From Acidithiobacillus sulfuriphilus (lineage in GTDB: Bacteria; Pseudomonadota; Gammaproteobacteria; Acidithiobacillales; Acidithiobacillaceae), in assembly GCF_003721225.1 (NCBI RefSeq), contig NZ_RIZI01000098.1, positions 1-8,409 on the forward strand: a stretch of DNA of 8,409 nucleotides, written 5' to 3'. Positions 1 through 5,727 of the stretch are shown piece after piece. Every line of letters starts with the position of its first letter. The first letter of the stretch is position 1. The position numbers were made by a program, and so were the translations under genes. Under the pieces are notes generated by a model. That model saw only the letters and a list, made by a program, of their open reading frames with translations. It had not been told where the DNA came from and made no database searches.

Positions 1-111
1 CTGGAAGACCAGTTGGTCGCTGGCCTTCGTGCCCTTGAGGCGGACCATGCGCGGGTGAAATCCATCGCCGGATGGGAGTACATAATTACCTCTATTTCTA
101 ATGCGATTTAG
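1..111 (+). CDS. C-terminal fragment of an unidentified protein (5' end outside window)
   Basis: A plus-strand frame is open from base 1 and ends with TAG at 109-111, giving 36 residues that end in ITSISNAI. The first 25 or so residues (rich in L, A, E, D, R) look like an amphipathic helix. I do not recognise the family. The frame stops two bases before the stop codon of the minus-strand reductase, so the two genes would converge tail to tail. The last 40 bases are clearly more AT-rich than the surroundings. A frame this short can stay open by chance in GC-rich DNA, and the call rests mainly on the protein-like composition and the neat convergence. A transposase or other mobile-element end is possible but unsupported. 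Confidence 0.3.
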   Translation: MEDQLVAGLRALEADHARVKSIAGWEYIITSISNAI

Positions 112-113
112 AA

Positions 114-1097
114 TTAGCCATTGGGCGCAAAGGCATCGAAGTGAATCCGTTCGTGCTGCACCTGATGGGAGAGGAGGAGGTCAATGGCCGCTTCGATCAT
201 GCCGGGACTGCCGCAGAGATAGACCTCATGATCCCGCCAATGGCCGCTGGCCGTCACGTTGGGCAGCAGGCGGCGGGCCCCGGCCCAATCCCTGTCCTCG
301 GCATCGGAAAGGGTGGGCGTCACCCGTAGATGGGGATGCCGCCGTGCCCAATCTTCCAGCACCGGCAGATGATAAAAGTCGGGCCTCCGGCGGGCGCCGT
401 AAAAAAGGTGAATGGGCCGCTCCCAGCCTAGCGCCATGCTTTCCTGCAAAATGGCCTCGATTGGCGCCAGGCCCGTGCCGGCGGCAATGCAAAGGAGCGG
501 CCGTTCGTTGTCCTGACGCAGGAAAAATTCCCCCTGCGCCCCAGCTAGCTGCAATGTATCGCCCAGATGGGCGGCGTGAAACAGCCATTGGCTGAAGCGC
601 CCGCCCGGCAACTCGCGAATGTGGAAAACGAGGGTGCCATCGGCCTGGGGAGGGGTGGCCATGGAATAGGAGCGCCATTCTCCCGCAGCGCCGGGGACGG
701 CCAGACGCGCATACTGACCAGCCCGGTAGGGATAGGGTCGTTCTGGCTGCAGGCGCAGTTCCAGGACATTCCACGCCAAGGGGGTGAGGGCGGTGACCGC
801 GGCCGTCCACTGTCCAGCCTCCTGCACGCTGGCGCGAATGCGCATCGGGCTGCGCGGGCGCAATTTGCACAGGATCGCCATGCCGGCGGCCCGTTCCGCA
901 GGGGTCAGCAACAACGGCATGAAAGGCCCCTGCTCCCCCTCACCCTCCAGGATGGTCCCCTTGCAGTCGCCACAGGAGCCGTTGCCGCAGCCATGCTGAA
1001 GGGGAATGCCTTGGGCCAGGGCGGCCGCGACGATGCTCTGCTCGGCGCCAGCGGCAAAGCGGATGCCCGAAGGTTCCAGACAGATTTCATAATCCAT
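114..1097 (-). CDS. 2Fe-2S / FAD / NAD(P)H oxidoreductase (ferredoxin reductase-type electron transfer protein)
   Basis: 327 residues, a soluble flavo-iron-sulfur reductase that passes electrons from NAD(P)H through FAD to a [2Fe-2S] centre and then to a partner protein. The N-terminal plant-type ferredoxin domain (about 1-90) has the cluster cysteines C37, C42, C45 and C77 (C-x4-C-x2-C, then a distant C). The FAD-binding domain (about 95-195) carries RSYSMA at 142-147. The NAD-binding domain (about 200-325) carries GTGLAP at 207-212 and CGSPGM at 295-300. This ferredoxin-first order is that of the reductase subunits of methane, toluene or phenol monooxygenases and of AscD-type reductases. 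No oxygenase gene is in view, so the electron acceptor is unknown. The haemoglobin gene lies upstream on the same strand, but a strong hairpin separates them. The ATG has only a distant GGAG, 12 bases upstream. Family assignment is firm; physiological role is open. Confidence 0.9.
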   Translation of the reverse strand: MDYEICLEPSGIRFAAGAEQSIVAAALAQGIPLQHGCGNGSCGDCKGTILEGEGEQGPFMPLLLTPAERAAGMAILCKLRPRSPMRIRASVQEAGQWTAAVTALTPLAWNVLELRLQPERPYPYRAGQYARLAVPGAAGEWRSYSMATPPQADGTLVFHIRELPGGRFSQWLFHAAHLGDTLQLAGAQGEFFLRQDNERPLLCIAAGTGLAPIEAILQESMALGWERPIHLFYGARRRPDFYHLPVLEDWARRHPHLRVTPTLSDAEDRDWAGARRLLPNVTASGHWRDHEVYLCGSPGMIEAAIDLLLSHQVQHERIHFDAFAPNG

Positions 1098-1158
1098 AGA
1101 GGATGGATGCTCCGCAAGAATAGAGGCGCGCCATGGGGCATGCGTCGGGCTTTATCGT

Positions 1159-1348
1159 AAAAAACGGCAGTTGGCAGAGGTGTTTTTTGCTCCGGCGGCC
1201 CTCGCCTGTTGTTCTACGGCTCATCCCGCTGGCAGGCGAAAACTCGCCCTTTGGGCTCAAACAGTTCGCCTGCCGGGCGCGGGCTTTCGCCGAGAACAAC
1301 AACGGCTCGGGCCGAAGTCGCGGCAAAACACCTCTGCCAACTGCCGTT
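1159..1348 (-). terminator. Possible intrinsic terminator after the globin gene
   Basis: Read on the minus strand, the long stem of the palindrome ends in CTGCCG followed by six T (the A run at 1159-1164 on plus). A GC-containing perfect outer stem of more than 20 pairs followed by a U tract is the form of a Rho-independent terminator, and it lies directly after the haemoglobin gene. The loop of about 138 bases is unusually long, but internal hairpins would collapse it. If active, it would insulate the reductase gene from the globin promoter. The function is inferred from shape only. Confidence 0.5.
1163..1348. repeat. 186-bp imperfect palindrome with 24-bp perfect terminal inverted repeats (MITE-like or giant hairpin)
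   Basis: The ends 1163-1186 and 1325-1348 are perfect 24-base reverse complements (left arm begins AACGGCAGTTGG). Symmetry continues inwards: 1207-1215 pairs with 1293-1301 (9 bases), 1231-1240 pairs with 1265-1274 (10 bases), and GCCC 1246-1249 pairs with GGGC 1253-1256 around a TTT loop. The whole element can therefore fold into one long interrupted stem. It carries no credible gene. I see no clear target-site duplication: the flanks are TCGTAAAA on the left and CCCAGACT on the right. A non-autonomous mobile element, a REP/ERIC-type dispersed repeat or a transcription-ending structure all fit. The right end sits 11 bases past the globin stop codon. Confidence 0.85.
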
Positions 1349-1359
1349 CCCAGACTGAT

Positions 1360-1821
1360 TCAGACAGCCGGGGGCACGTCGTCGATGGTCACGGGCACGA
1401 AGCGGGACGGGGCCATGGCCTCGTAGGCTGCCTCGATACAGATGGTGGAGGCGAGGTTGTAGGCCTCGATCCAGGACTCGGCCATTTCCTGGGTCCAGGC
1501 GGCACCGAGGAAATGCTTGAGGGTGTTCAGGAGACTCTTGCCGACAATGGGGTAGTGCTCGGGACGCGTGTCGTACTTGATGTGCCCCACACCTAGTTCC
1601 TTCAGATAAGGTACCAGCACTTCCAGCGTGTCGATGTTGGTGGCGATAAGGATGACGGAATTGAACAGGCGCACGCGCTGTTCGCTCATGTCGCCAGGGA
1701 ACATGGGGCGTACTTCGGGAAAATGGCTGAACATGTAGTTGTAAAAATGCTCGGCCACCTGAACGCCCAGATCCTGAACCGCGGCACCGCTTTGCTTGAT
1801 GAGAAGGATATTGATGGTCAC
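1360..1821 (-). CDS. Single-domain haemoglobin (Vitreoscilla haemoglobin / flavohaemoglobin-type globin)
   Basis: 153 residues, a cytosolic haem protein that binds oxygen. Relatives deliver oxygen to terminal oxidases in low oxygen or detoxify NO. It aligns by eye along its whole length with Vitreoscilla VHb. The distal Tyr B10 is Y27 (in HFYNYMF), Phe CD1 is F41 (in EVRPMF), the distal Gln E7 is Q48, and the proximal His F8 is H89 in the hallmark PEHYPIVG. There is no reductase domain, so it is not a full flavohaemoglobin. I chose the GTG start at 1819-1821 because AGGAG (1828-1832) lies six bases upstream and the protein then begins TINILLIKQS, like VHb. A GTG ten codons further upstream has no comparable ribosome site. 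A perfect FNR box and a -10 element precede it, and a long hairpin follows it. The family is certain; the choice between oxygen delivery and NO dioxygenase is open. Confidence 0.93.
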   Translation of the reverse strand: MTINILLIKQSGAAVQDLGVQVAEHFYNYMFSHFPEVRPMFPGDMSEQRVRLFNSVILIATNIDTLEVLVPYLKELGVGHIKYDTRPEHYPIVGKSLLNTLKHFLGAAWTQEMAESWIEAYNLASTICIEAAYEAMAPSRFVPVTIDDVPPAV

Positions 1822-1827
1822 ATTGGA

Positions 1828-1832
1828 CTCCT
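1828..1832 (-). promoter_or_regulatory. Ribosome binding site that sets the globin GTG start
   Basis: AGGAG on the minus strand, six bases before the GTG at 1819-1821. It decides the start in favour of this codon over the in-frame GTG at 1849-1851. Confidence 0.75.
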
Positions 1833-1879
1833 GCAATGAAGTGGGTGGCACGCTGGCCGCGTGATGGGCGGCGCGACCT

Positions 1880-1921
1880 ACTATAAAGGCAGGAATGCAG
1901 AGCGTCCTTGATCTGGATCAA
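1880..1921 (-). promoter_or_regulatory. Class II FNR-type promoter of the globin gene
   Basis: On the minus strand, TATAGT (1880-1885) makes a good -10 element. The centre of the FNR box (between 1914 and 1915) lies 29 bases upstream of its first base. With that T at -12, the activator is centred at -41.5, the classic class II position. No good -35 hexamer is needed or seen. The predicted transcript start is near 1873, giving a leader of about 50 bases. The spacing is read directly from the sequence; promoter activity is inferred. Confidence 0.75.
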
Positions 1922-1924
1922 GGA
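1905..1924. promoter_or_regulatory. FNR/ANR binding site (perfect TTGAT-N4-ATCAA)
   Basis: TTGAT at 1908-1912, a CTGG spacer and ATCAA at 1917-1921 match the FNR/ANR consensus exactly. The symmetry extends to nine-base arms (1905-1913 and 1916-1924) around two central bases. FNR-family proteins bind such sites when oxygen is low. The Vitreoscilla haemoglobin gene is known to be induced in low oxygen through FNR, so the context fits. A CRP-like regulator with a related half-site is the main alternative. Confidence 0.8.
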
Positions 1925-1957
1925 AATGGAAAGCCGACTGCCTTGGCGATCTGCGGG

Positions 1958-1991
1958 GCGCCGGAGCAAAAACATCTCCGCCCCCCGCCGT
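1958..1991 (-). repeat. Diverged second copy of the palindrome's outer arm
   Basis: Read on the minus strand, about 1955-1991 resembles plus-strand 1164-1201. By eye, 31 of 38 aligned positions agree, with one gap, including the uninterrupted block GCTCCGGCG after the T run. In both places the block lies by a T run at the foot of a hairpin just after a gene's 3' end. Similarity between GC-rich terminator stems could produce part of this, but the match past the T run is harder to explain that way. Confidence 0.45.
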
Positions 1992-2023
1992 CTTTGGCCT
2001 TGAAGGACGCCCAAGGGGGAGAT
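1968..2023 (-). terminator. Probable intrinsic terminator after the DUF488 gene
   Basis: On the minus strand, ATCTCC (2018-2023) pairs with GGAGAT (1974-1979). Further imperfect GC-rich pairing inside includes GGGCGTC with a GACGGC segment. The stem is followed at once by five T (A run 1968-1972 on plus). It starts eight bases past the stop codon of the DUF488 gene, where a terminator is expected. The stem is imperfect, so strength is uncertain. Confidence 0.55.
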
Positions 2024-2030
2024 CGGATGA

Positions 2031-2405
2031 CTAGTCCCGGGAAGCAGCCGCCCCCTGCAGGTCTTGAAGAAAGCCCCGCAGTACCAGAGCCCCGTTGTGG
2101 GCCTCGTCGTGGGCGGCGTAGAGCAGGATGAGCGGTCTGCCGCCGGCGGCGCTGAAGAGTTGGCGGGCGGCGGGGATGGCGGCGGCGAGTTCCAGCCGGT
2201 AGCGGCGCTGGAACTCTTCCCAGCGTTCCGGCTCGTGGCCGAACCATTGGCGCAGCGCGGTGCTGGGTGCCAGGTCCTTGGCCCATTCATCGAGGGCCAG
2301 GCCGGCCTTGCGGATGCCCCGCGGCCATAGCCGTTCCACCAGAACGGCATAGCCCGCGGGGCGGGGTTTATGGTAAACGCGCCAGATTTGAATGGAAACC
2401 GCCAT
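2031..2405 (-). CDS. DUF488 family protein (YeaO-like)
   Basis: 124 residues. The protein matches the DUF488/YeaO family along its whole length. It starts with a short strand and R-x-Y (IWRVYHKPRP), then the hallmark VERLWPRGIRK at 23-33, DEWAKDLAPST at 39-49, and a C-terminal LILLYAAHDEAHN followed by an ALVL helix. These parallel E. coli YeaO segments (RLWPRG, LDEW, LLYSAK). The biochemical function of the family is not established, so none is claimed. Length is normal, with no signal peptide or membrane segment. The ATG is preceded by AGGAG with eight bases between. That site lies only a few bases after the stop of the upstream c-di-GMP gene (14-base gap), so the two are probably co-transcribed. 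A terminator-like hairpin follows. Confidence 0.9.
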   Translation of the reverse strand: MAVSIQIWRVYHKPRPAGYAVLVERLWPRGIRKAGLALDEWAKDLAPSTALRQWFGHEPERWEEFQRRYRLELAAAIPAARQLFSAAGGRPLILLYAAHDEAHNGALVLRGFLQDLQGAAASRD

Positions 2406-2419
2406 CTCGCCCTCTCCTG

Positions 2420-5400
2420 CTATTGATCTTGGCCCCCGCTGCCGGGCCGCCCGTAGCGTGCAGCAAAGTCGGCACAGTGCAAAGCATCCTCCATGGCCAT
2501 GCGCAGGCGCAAACGGGCGTTTTCCAACTCCGGCGCCAGCCTATCCTTCCGGCCGATGGCGGCGTGATAAAATTGATAAGCTACTCCCACTGGGGATGCA
2601 TGCAAGCCGTGGTGATCCAGATACCGTCCCATCCGGCAGCGGTATGGGTTATCGAGATTGGGCAGTTGCTCCATCATGGCGGGGGCCATCCGGTAGAGGC
2701 TATCGAAGGTGAGGTGCGCCGCATAGGCGCCCAGCAGCGTGCGCGGGGCCTGATCGTGGGCGATCCCGCGATACTGCTGCAGCCAGGCGAGGACGGCCTT
2801 TTCGGGCATGGGCGGGGCGATGGCGTAGCCCTGCACATGTTCCACCCCCAATACCGCAAGGGCATCCAGGGTCTCCAAGGTCTCGGCACCCTCCACCACA
2901 TAGCGGGTGCGCAGGTCCTGGGCCAGCGCCCGGACATTCAGGACGAAGAGCAGGTCACCGGGGTGCCGCGGGATTTCCCGGACAAAGCCCTGATCCAGCT
3001 TGATCTCGTCCACCGCCAGTTCCTTGAGGCGCAGCAGCGAGGCATAGGCGCTGCCCACATCGTCCAGGGCTACCCGCACACCCAGGGCACGGATCCTGGC
3101 GATGCGTTCCTTGGCAATGGCCAGGGATAAGAACTCGCCGCTCTCCAGGATCTCCAGGGTCAGGCGTTGGGGCGGCAGGGAGGAGGCGCTGATGATGCCT
3201 TGCAGGGTGGTCAGGCAGTGATCGGAAATAAGCACCTCGGGCGGGAGATTGATGGCCACTTCCAGGGGAAACCCGGCCTTTTCCCATGCCTCGGCAGCGG
3301 TGATGGCCTGCTGGAGCATCTGGCTGCTGAGGCTTTCCTGACCGGCAAGGTCCAGATGGGGCAGGAAGGCGGCGGGGGGTATGATTTGGGCGCCGTCCCA
3401 GAGGCGTGCCAGGGCTTCAACGCCGATGATCCGGCCGCTGCGCAAATCCAGAACCGGCTGGTAATAAGGTCGCAGCCCGCCATTGGCGAGGAGGTGGTCA
3501 TAGGAGCGCGCCTGTTCGCCGTCGCTACCTTCGCTGCTGTGGAAGCAAGTCCAGAAGCGGCTGCGCCGCCCCTTCTCCGTTTTCACGGTATAGAGGGCCT
3601 GATCGGCATGGCGGAGGAGGTGCTCTGGGTCGCCCTCGTCGATGGGATACAGGGTAACGCCCAGGCTGCCGCCGATCTCCACCTCATGGCCGTCGGGCAG
3701 AGGAAAAGGCGTTTCCAGGGCCTGCTGAACGCGGTCCAGGACCCTCCCCAGATCATTCATGGAGTGGAGGTTCTCCAGGACCAGGGCAAATTCGTCGCCT
3801 CCCAGACGCGCCGCGAAATCGGTTTGGCGGACTGCCGCCTGGAGGCGTTGGCCGAAGATTTGCAGGAGGGCATCGCCGGCGGCATGGCCATAGGTGTCAT
3901 TGACGGGCTTGAAGTCGTCCAGGTCGAGCATGCAGATGGCCATGAGCTTTTCCTGGCGCAGGGCGCGGGCCATGGCCTCCGGGATACGGTTGAGGAGCGC
4001 GATACGGTTGGGCAGGCCGGTCAGGGGGTCGTGACGGGCCAGCCAGCCCTGCACCTCCCGCTCCTTTTCCATGCGGTCCTTGAGGTCGAGTTCGTCCAGA
4101 CCGTGGCCCAGGAGCTTGCCAATACGGGCGATGGCCACCAGGGTATCCTGGTCAAAGAGTCCTGCCTCCGGGCTGGTCACTCCCAGAATGGCCCAGACCT
4201 TCCCGTCGCGGTGAATGGGAGCGGTGGCCATACTGGCCCAGCCATTGGCCCGAAAGAGTGGATGAAGGCCGGTGCGGGCGGGATCCGAGAGGTAATCGTT
4301 ATGATAATGCAGCCGATTTTCGGCCCAGGTCTGGCTCAGGATGGAGGGGAGGTCCGTGCTATCCACATGCAGGCGCACGCTGCTCAAGCGCGTGCTGCCG
4401 ACACCCGCTGCCGCCAGGGGGTGAAACCAGCCTGCGGCATCGGGGCGGGTCACATAAGCCGTATTGAAAAAGCTGTTATCCACCAGGCGCTGGCAGGTCT
4501 TGCGCAGCATGTCCATTTCGGACCGGGCCTTGATGAGGATGTCTCCCTCGGCCAGAAAGGCGCGGTAGAGGGACTGGAGGCGTGCCAGACGCCGCTGATT
4601 GTGTTTTTGCGCCGTGCTTACGCCGAGTATCGTTGCCAGGTGGCGCACCAGTAACTGGCGGTTGGGGTAGGCAAAAAAGCCGGCAATGGCGCTATACAAG
4701 GTAAGCAGGGCCACGGGCTCGCCGCCGCTGTGGATGGGAATGGCCGCACTGGAGCGCCAGTTTTGGGCCTGACCCTGCTCTCGCCAGGGCGCCACGGCCT
4801 CATCGTGGCCCCAGTCGTCGCTGGTGACTGTGACCCCGCTGCGCCAGGCACGACCCGACGGTCCCCGGCCCAACGGGCTATCGTCGCTGCGGATTCCCAC
4901 TTGGGAGAGAAAATCGGCCATGCCCGCTCCGGCGACCTCATCGATCACAAAGCGTCCGCTGCGGTCGGGATGGCCAATCCAGGCGCCGCTGATGCCCTCC
5001 ATTTCCAGGAGCAGCTTGAGGATGGCCGGTGGCAGGGCCTCCGGACTCTGGTCCGAGAGCAGGAGCAGATCAACGCGCTCCATCACCTCCCGTTCGCGGC
5101 CGACTGCGGCCTCGCTGCCCTGGAGTTGAAAGGCGAGGTCCTGGGACAGGCGGCGCATGAGCAGGGTTTGCAGCGCATGACGGTCTTCGCCGGGCTCGAT
5201 GTCCTGCAACTGTGCCAGGAGGCAATCGGCATACAGGCCAAAAGACGCCGCCAGCCAGTCGGCCTGTACCCCCACCAGGGCGTGGCGATGACCGACACGC
5301 AGGGCTTCCTCTGCCAGCGCTTGCTCTCCCCCGGGCATGAGCAGGCGCAGGGCATGGGCACGCTGGGCCGCCTTGAGGCTAGCGTAGCGTTCCGGCGTTA

Positions 5401-5572
5401 GTCGCTGCAGAATGGCCGCCGTTTCGGGCCGTTTGCCCAGTTGCGCATAAAACAGGTCCACGAAACGATCCGCCGCCACGGCCAGAACGGGCGCGTGGCG
5501 GGAAAGCAACCGCGCCGTACTTTCGTCGGTCGCGGAGAAGGCGGGCTTTGCTTCGGGCGTGGGGCTGGTCAT
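2420..5572 (-). CDS. Globin-coupled sensor, GAF-GAF-GGDEF-EAL c-di-GMP cyclase/phosphodiesterase with CZB-like C-terminus
   Basis: 1050 residues, cytosolic, no membrane segments. The protein should make and/or break cyclic di-GMP under control of a haem sensor. Domains: globin-coupled sensor about 20-155, with proximal His H97 in VGHRHALVGVQADW (the family G-x-x-H-x3-G-V/I pattern plus W106) and a likely distal Tyr Y42; GAF about 165-320; GAF about 335-495; GGDEF about 505-675 with intact GGDEF at 591-595 and inhibitory-site RQTD at 582-585; EAL about 690-935. EAL catalytic residues seem present: E719-A720-L721, N775, E807, D837-D838, K858, E894/E897, Q914. Residues 940-1040 form an extra helical region with H953, C979 in CRMGRYL and H1003, resembling a zinc-binding CZB domain but lacking the usual Trp. 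The ATG follows GGGA at a short spacing and lies 33 bases after tRNA-Lys; DUF488 is next. Net activity (synthesis or hydrolysis) cannot be read from the sequence. Confidence 0.93.
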   Translation of the reverse strand: MTSPTPEAKPAFSATDESTARLLSRHAPVLAVAADRFVDLFYAQLGKRPETAAILQRLTPERYASLKAAQRAHALRLLMPGGEQALAEEALRVGHRHALVGVQADWLAASFGLYADCLLAQLQDIEPGEDRHALQTLLMRRLSQDLAFQLQGSEAAVGREREVMERVDLLLLSDQSPEALPPAILKLLLEMEGISGAWIGHPDRSGRFVIDEVAGAGMADFLSQVGIRSDDSPLGRGPSGRAWRSGVTVTSDDWGHDEAVAPWREQGQAQNWRSSAAIPIHSGGEPVALLTLYSAIAGFFAYPNRQLLVRHLATILGVSTAQKHNQRRLARLQSLYRAFLAEGDILIKARSEMDMLRKTCQRLVDNSFFNTAYVTRPDAAGWFHPLAAAGVGSTRLSSVRLHVDSTDLPSILSQTWAENRLHYHNDYLSDPARTGLHPLFRANGWASMATAPIHRDGKVWAILGVTSPEAGLFDQDTLVAIARIGKLLGHGLDELDLKDRMEKEREVQGWLARHDPLTGLPNRIALLNRIPEAMARALRQEKLMAICMLDLDDFKPVNDTYGHAAGDALLQIFGQRLQAAVRQTDFAARLGGDEFALVLENLHSMNDLGRVLDRVQQALETPFPLPDGHEVEIGGSLGVTLYPIDEGDPEHLLRHADQALYTVKTEKGRRSRFWTCFHSSEGSDGEQARSYDHLLANGGLRPYYQPVLDLRSGRIIGVEALARLWDGAQIIPPAAFLPHLDLAGQESLSSQMLQQAITAAEAWEKAGFPLEVAINLPPEVLISDHCLTTLQGIISASSLPPQRLTLEILESGEFLSLAIAKERIARIRALGVRVALDDVGSAYASLLRLKELAVDEIKLDQGFVREIPRHPGDLLFVLNVRALAQDLRTRYVVEGAETLETLDALAVLGVEHVQGYAIAPPMPEKAVLAWLQQYRGIAHDQAPRTLLGAYAAHLTFDSLYRMAPAMMEQLPNLDNPYRCRMGRYLDHHGLHASPVGVAYQFYHAAIGRKDRLAPELENARLRLRMAMEDALHCADFAARYGRPGSGGQDQ

Positions 5573-5605
5573 GGATTCCCGCTGCGCAAGGATTTTTGCT
5601 GGAAA

Positions 5606-5681
5606 TGGTGGGAGCGGAGGGATTCGAACCCTCGACCCACGGCTTAAAAGGCCGCTGCTCTACCGACTGAGCTACACCCCC
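5606..5681 (-). tRNA. tRNA-Lys (anticodon TTT)
   Basis: A 76-base cloverleaf on the minus strand. The acceptor stem GGGGGTG pairs with CGCTCCC (two G-T wobbles), followed by discriminator A and an encoded CCA (5606-5608). The D arm has TAGCTCAGTCGGTAGAGC. The anticodon stem GCGGC pairs with GCCGT around the loop CTTTTAA, which gives anticodon TTT. The T arm is GAGGGTTCGAATCCCTC. It reads lysine AAA/AAG codons. It follows queC by 46 bases with no obvious promoter between, so it is probably made by read-through and processing. The same queC to tRNA-Lys order occurs in Pseudomonas. Confidence 0.97.
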
Positions 5682-5727
5682 GGGAGGAAAATGGATGTGG
5701 CGGATGGGCGGGACCACTCCAAGAGCA

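Noticed and set aside
1098..1162. Promoter for the reductase gene
   Set aside because: TTTACG and TATTCT are present on the minus strand but too far apart to form a sigma-70 pair; nothing else is convincing.
1163..1348. Integron attC site
   Set aside because: The element is larger than usual attC sites, its ends do not show the paired GTTRRRY / RYYYAAC cores, and no integron integrase or cassette array is visible.
1214..2350. A 378-codon minus-strand frame spanning the palindrome, globin and DUF488 genes
   Set aside because: It crosses two genes with clear family motifs in other frames, two probable terminators and a promoter. Its Arg/Ser/Pro-rich translation has no recognisable domain.
2267..3130. 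A 287-codon plus-strand frame
   Set aside because: It is antisense to DUF488 and the EAL domain and has no motif or ribosome site of note.
3167..4654. A 495-codon open frame on the plus strand
   Set aside because: It lies entirely opposite the GAF-GGDEF-EAL gene, whose protein has recognisable domains throughout. The antisense product has the composition typical of GC-rich shadow frames and no motif.
1..5605. Attachment-site duplicate of the tRNA-Lys 3' end
   Set aside because: Scanning by eye for the GGATTCGAACCCTC segment found only the tRNA itself, so no att pair can be claimed within the window.
5682..5727. Separate promoter for tRNA-Lys
   Set aside because: The 46 bases between queC and the tRNA contain a TTGGAG but no -10 hexamer at suitable spacing; read-through from queC is simpler.
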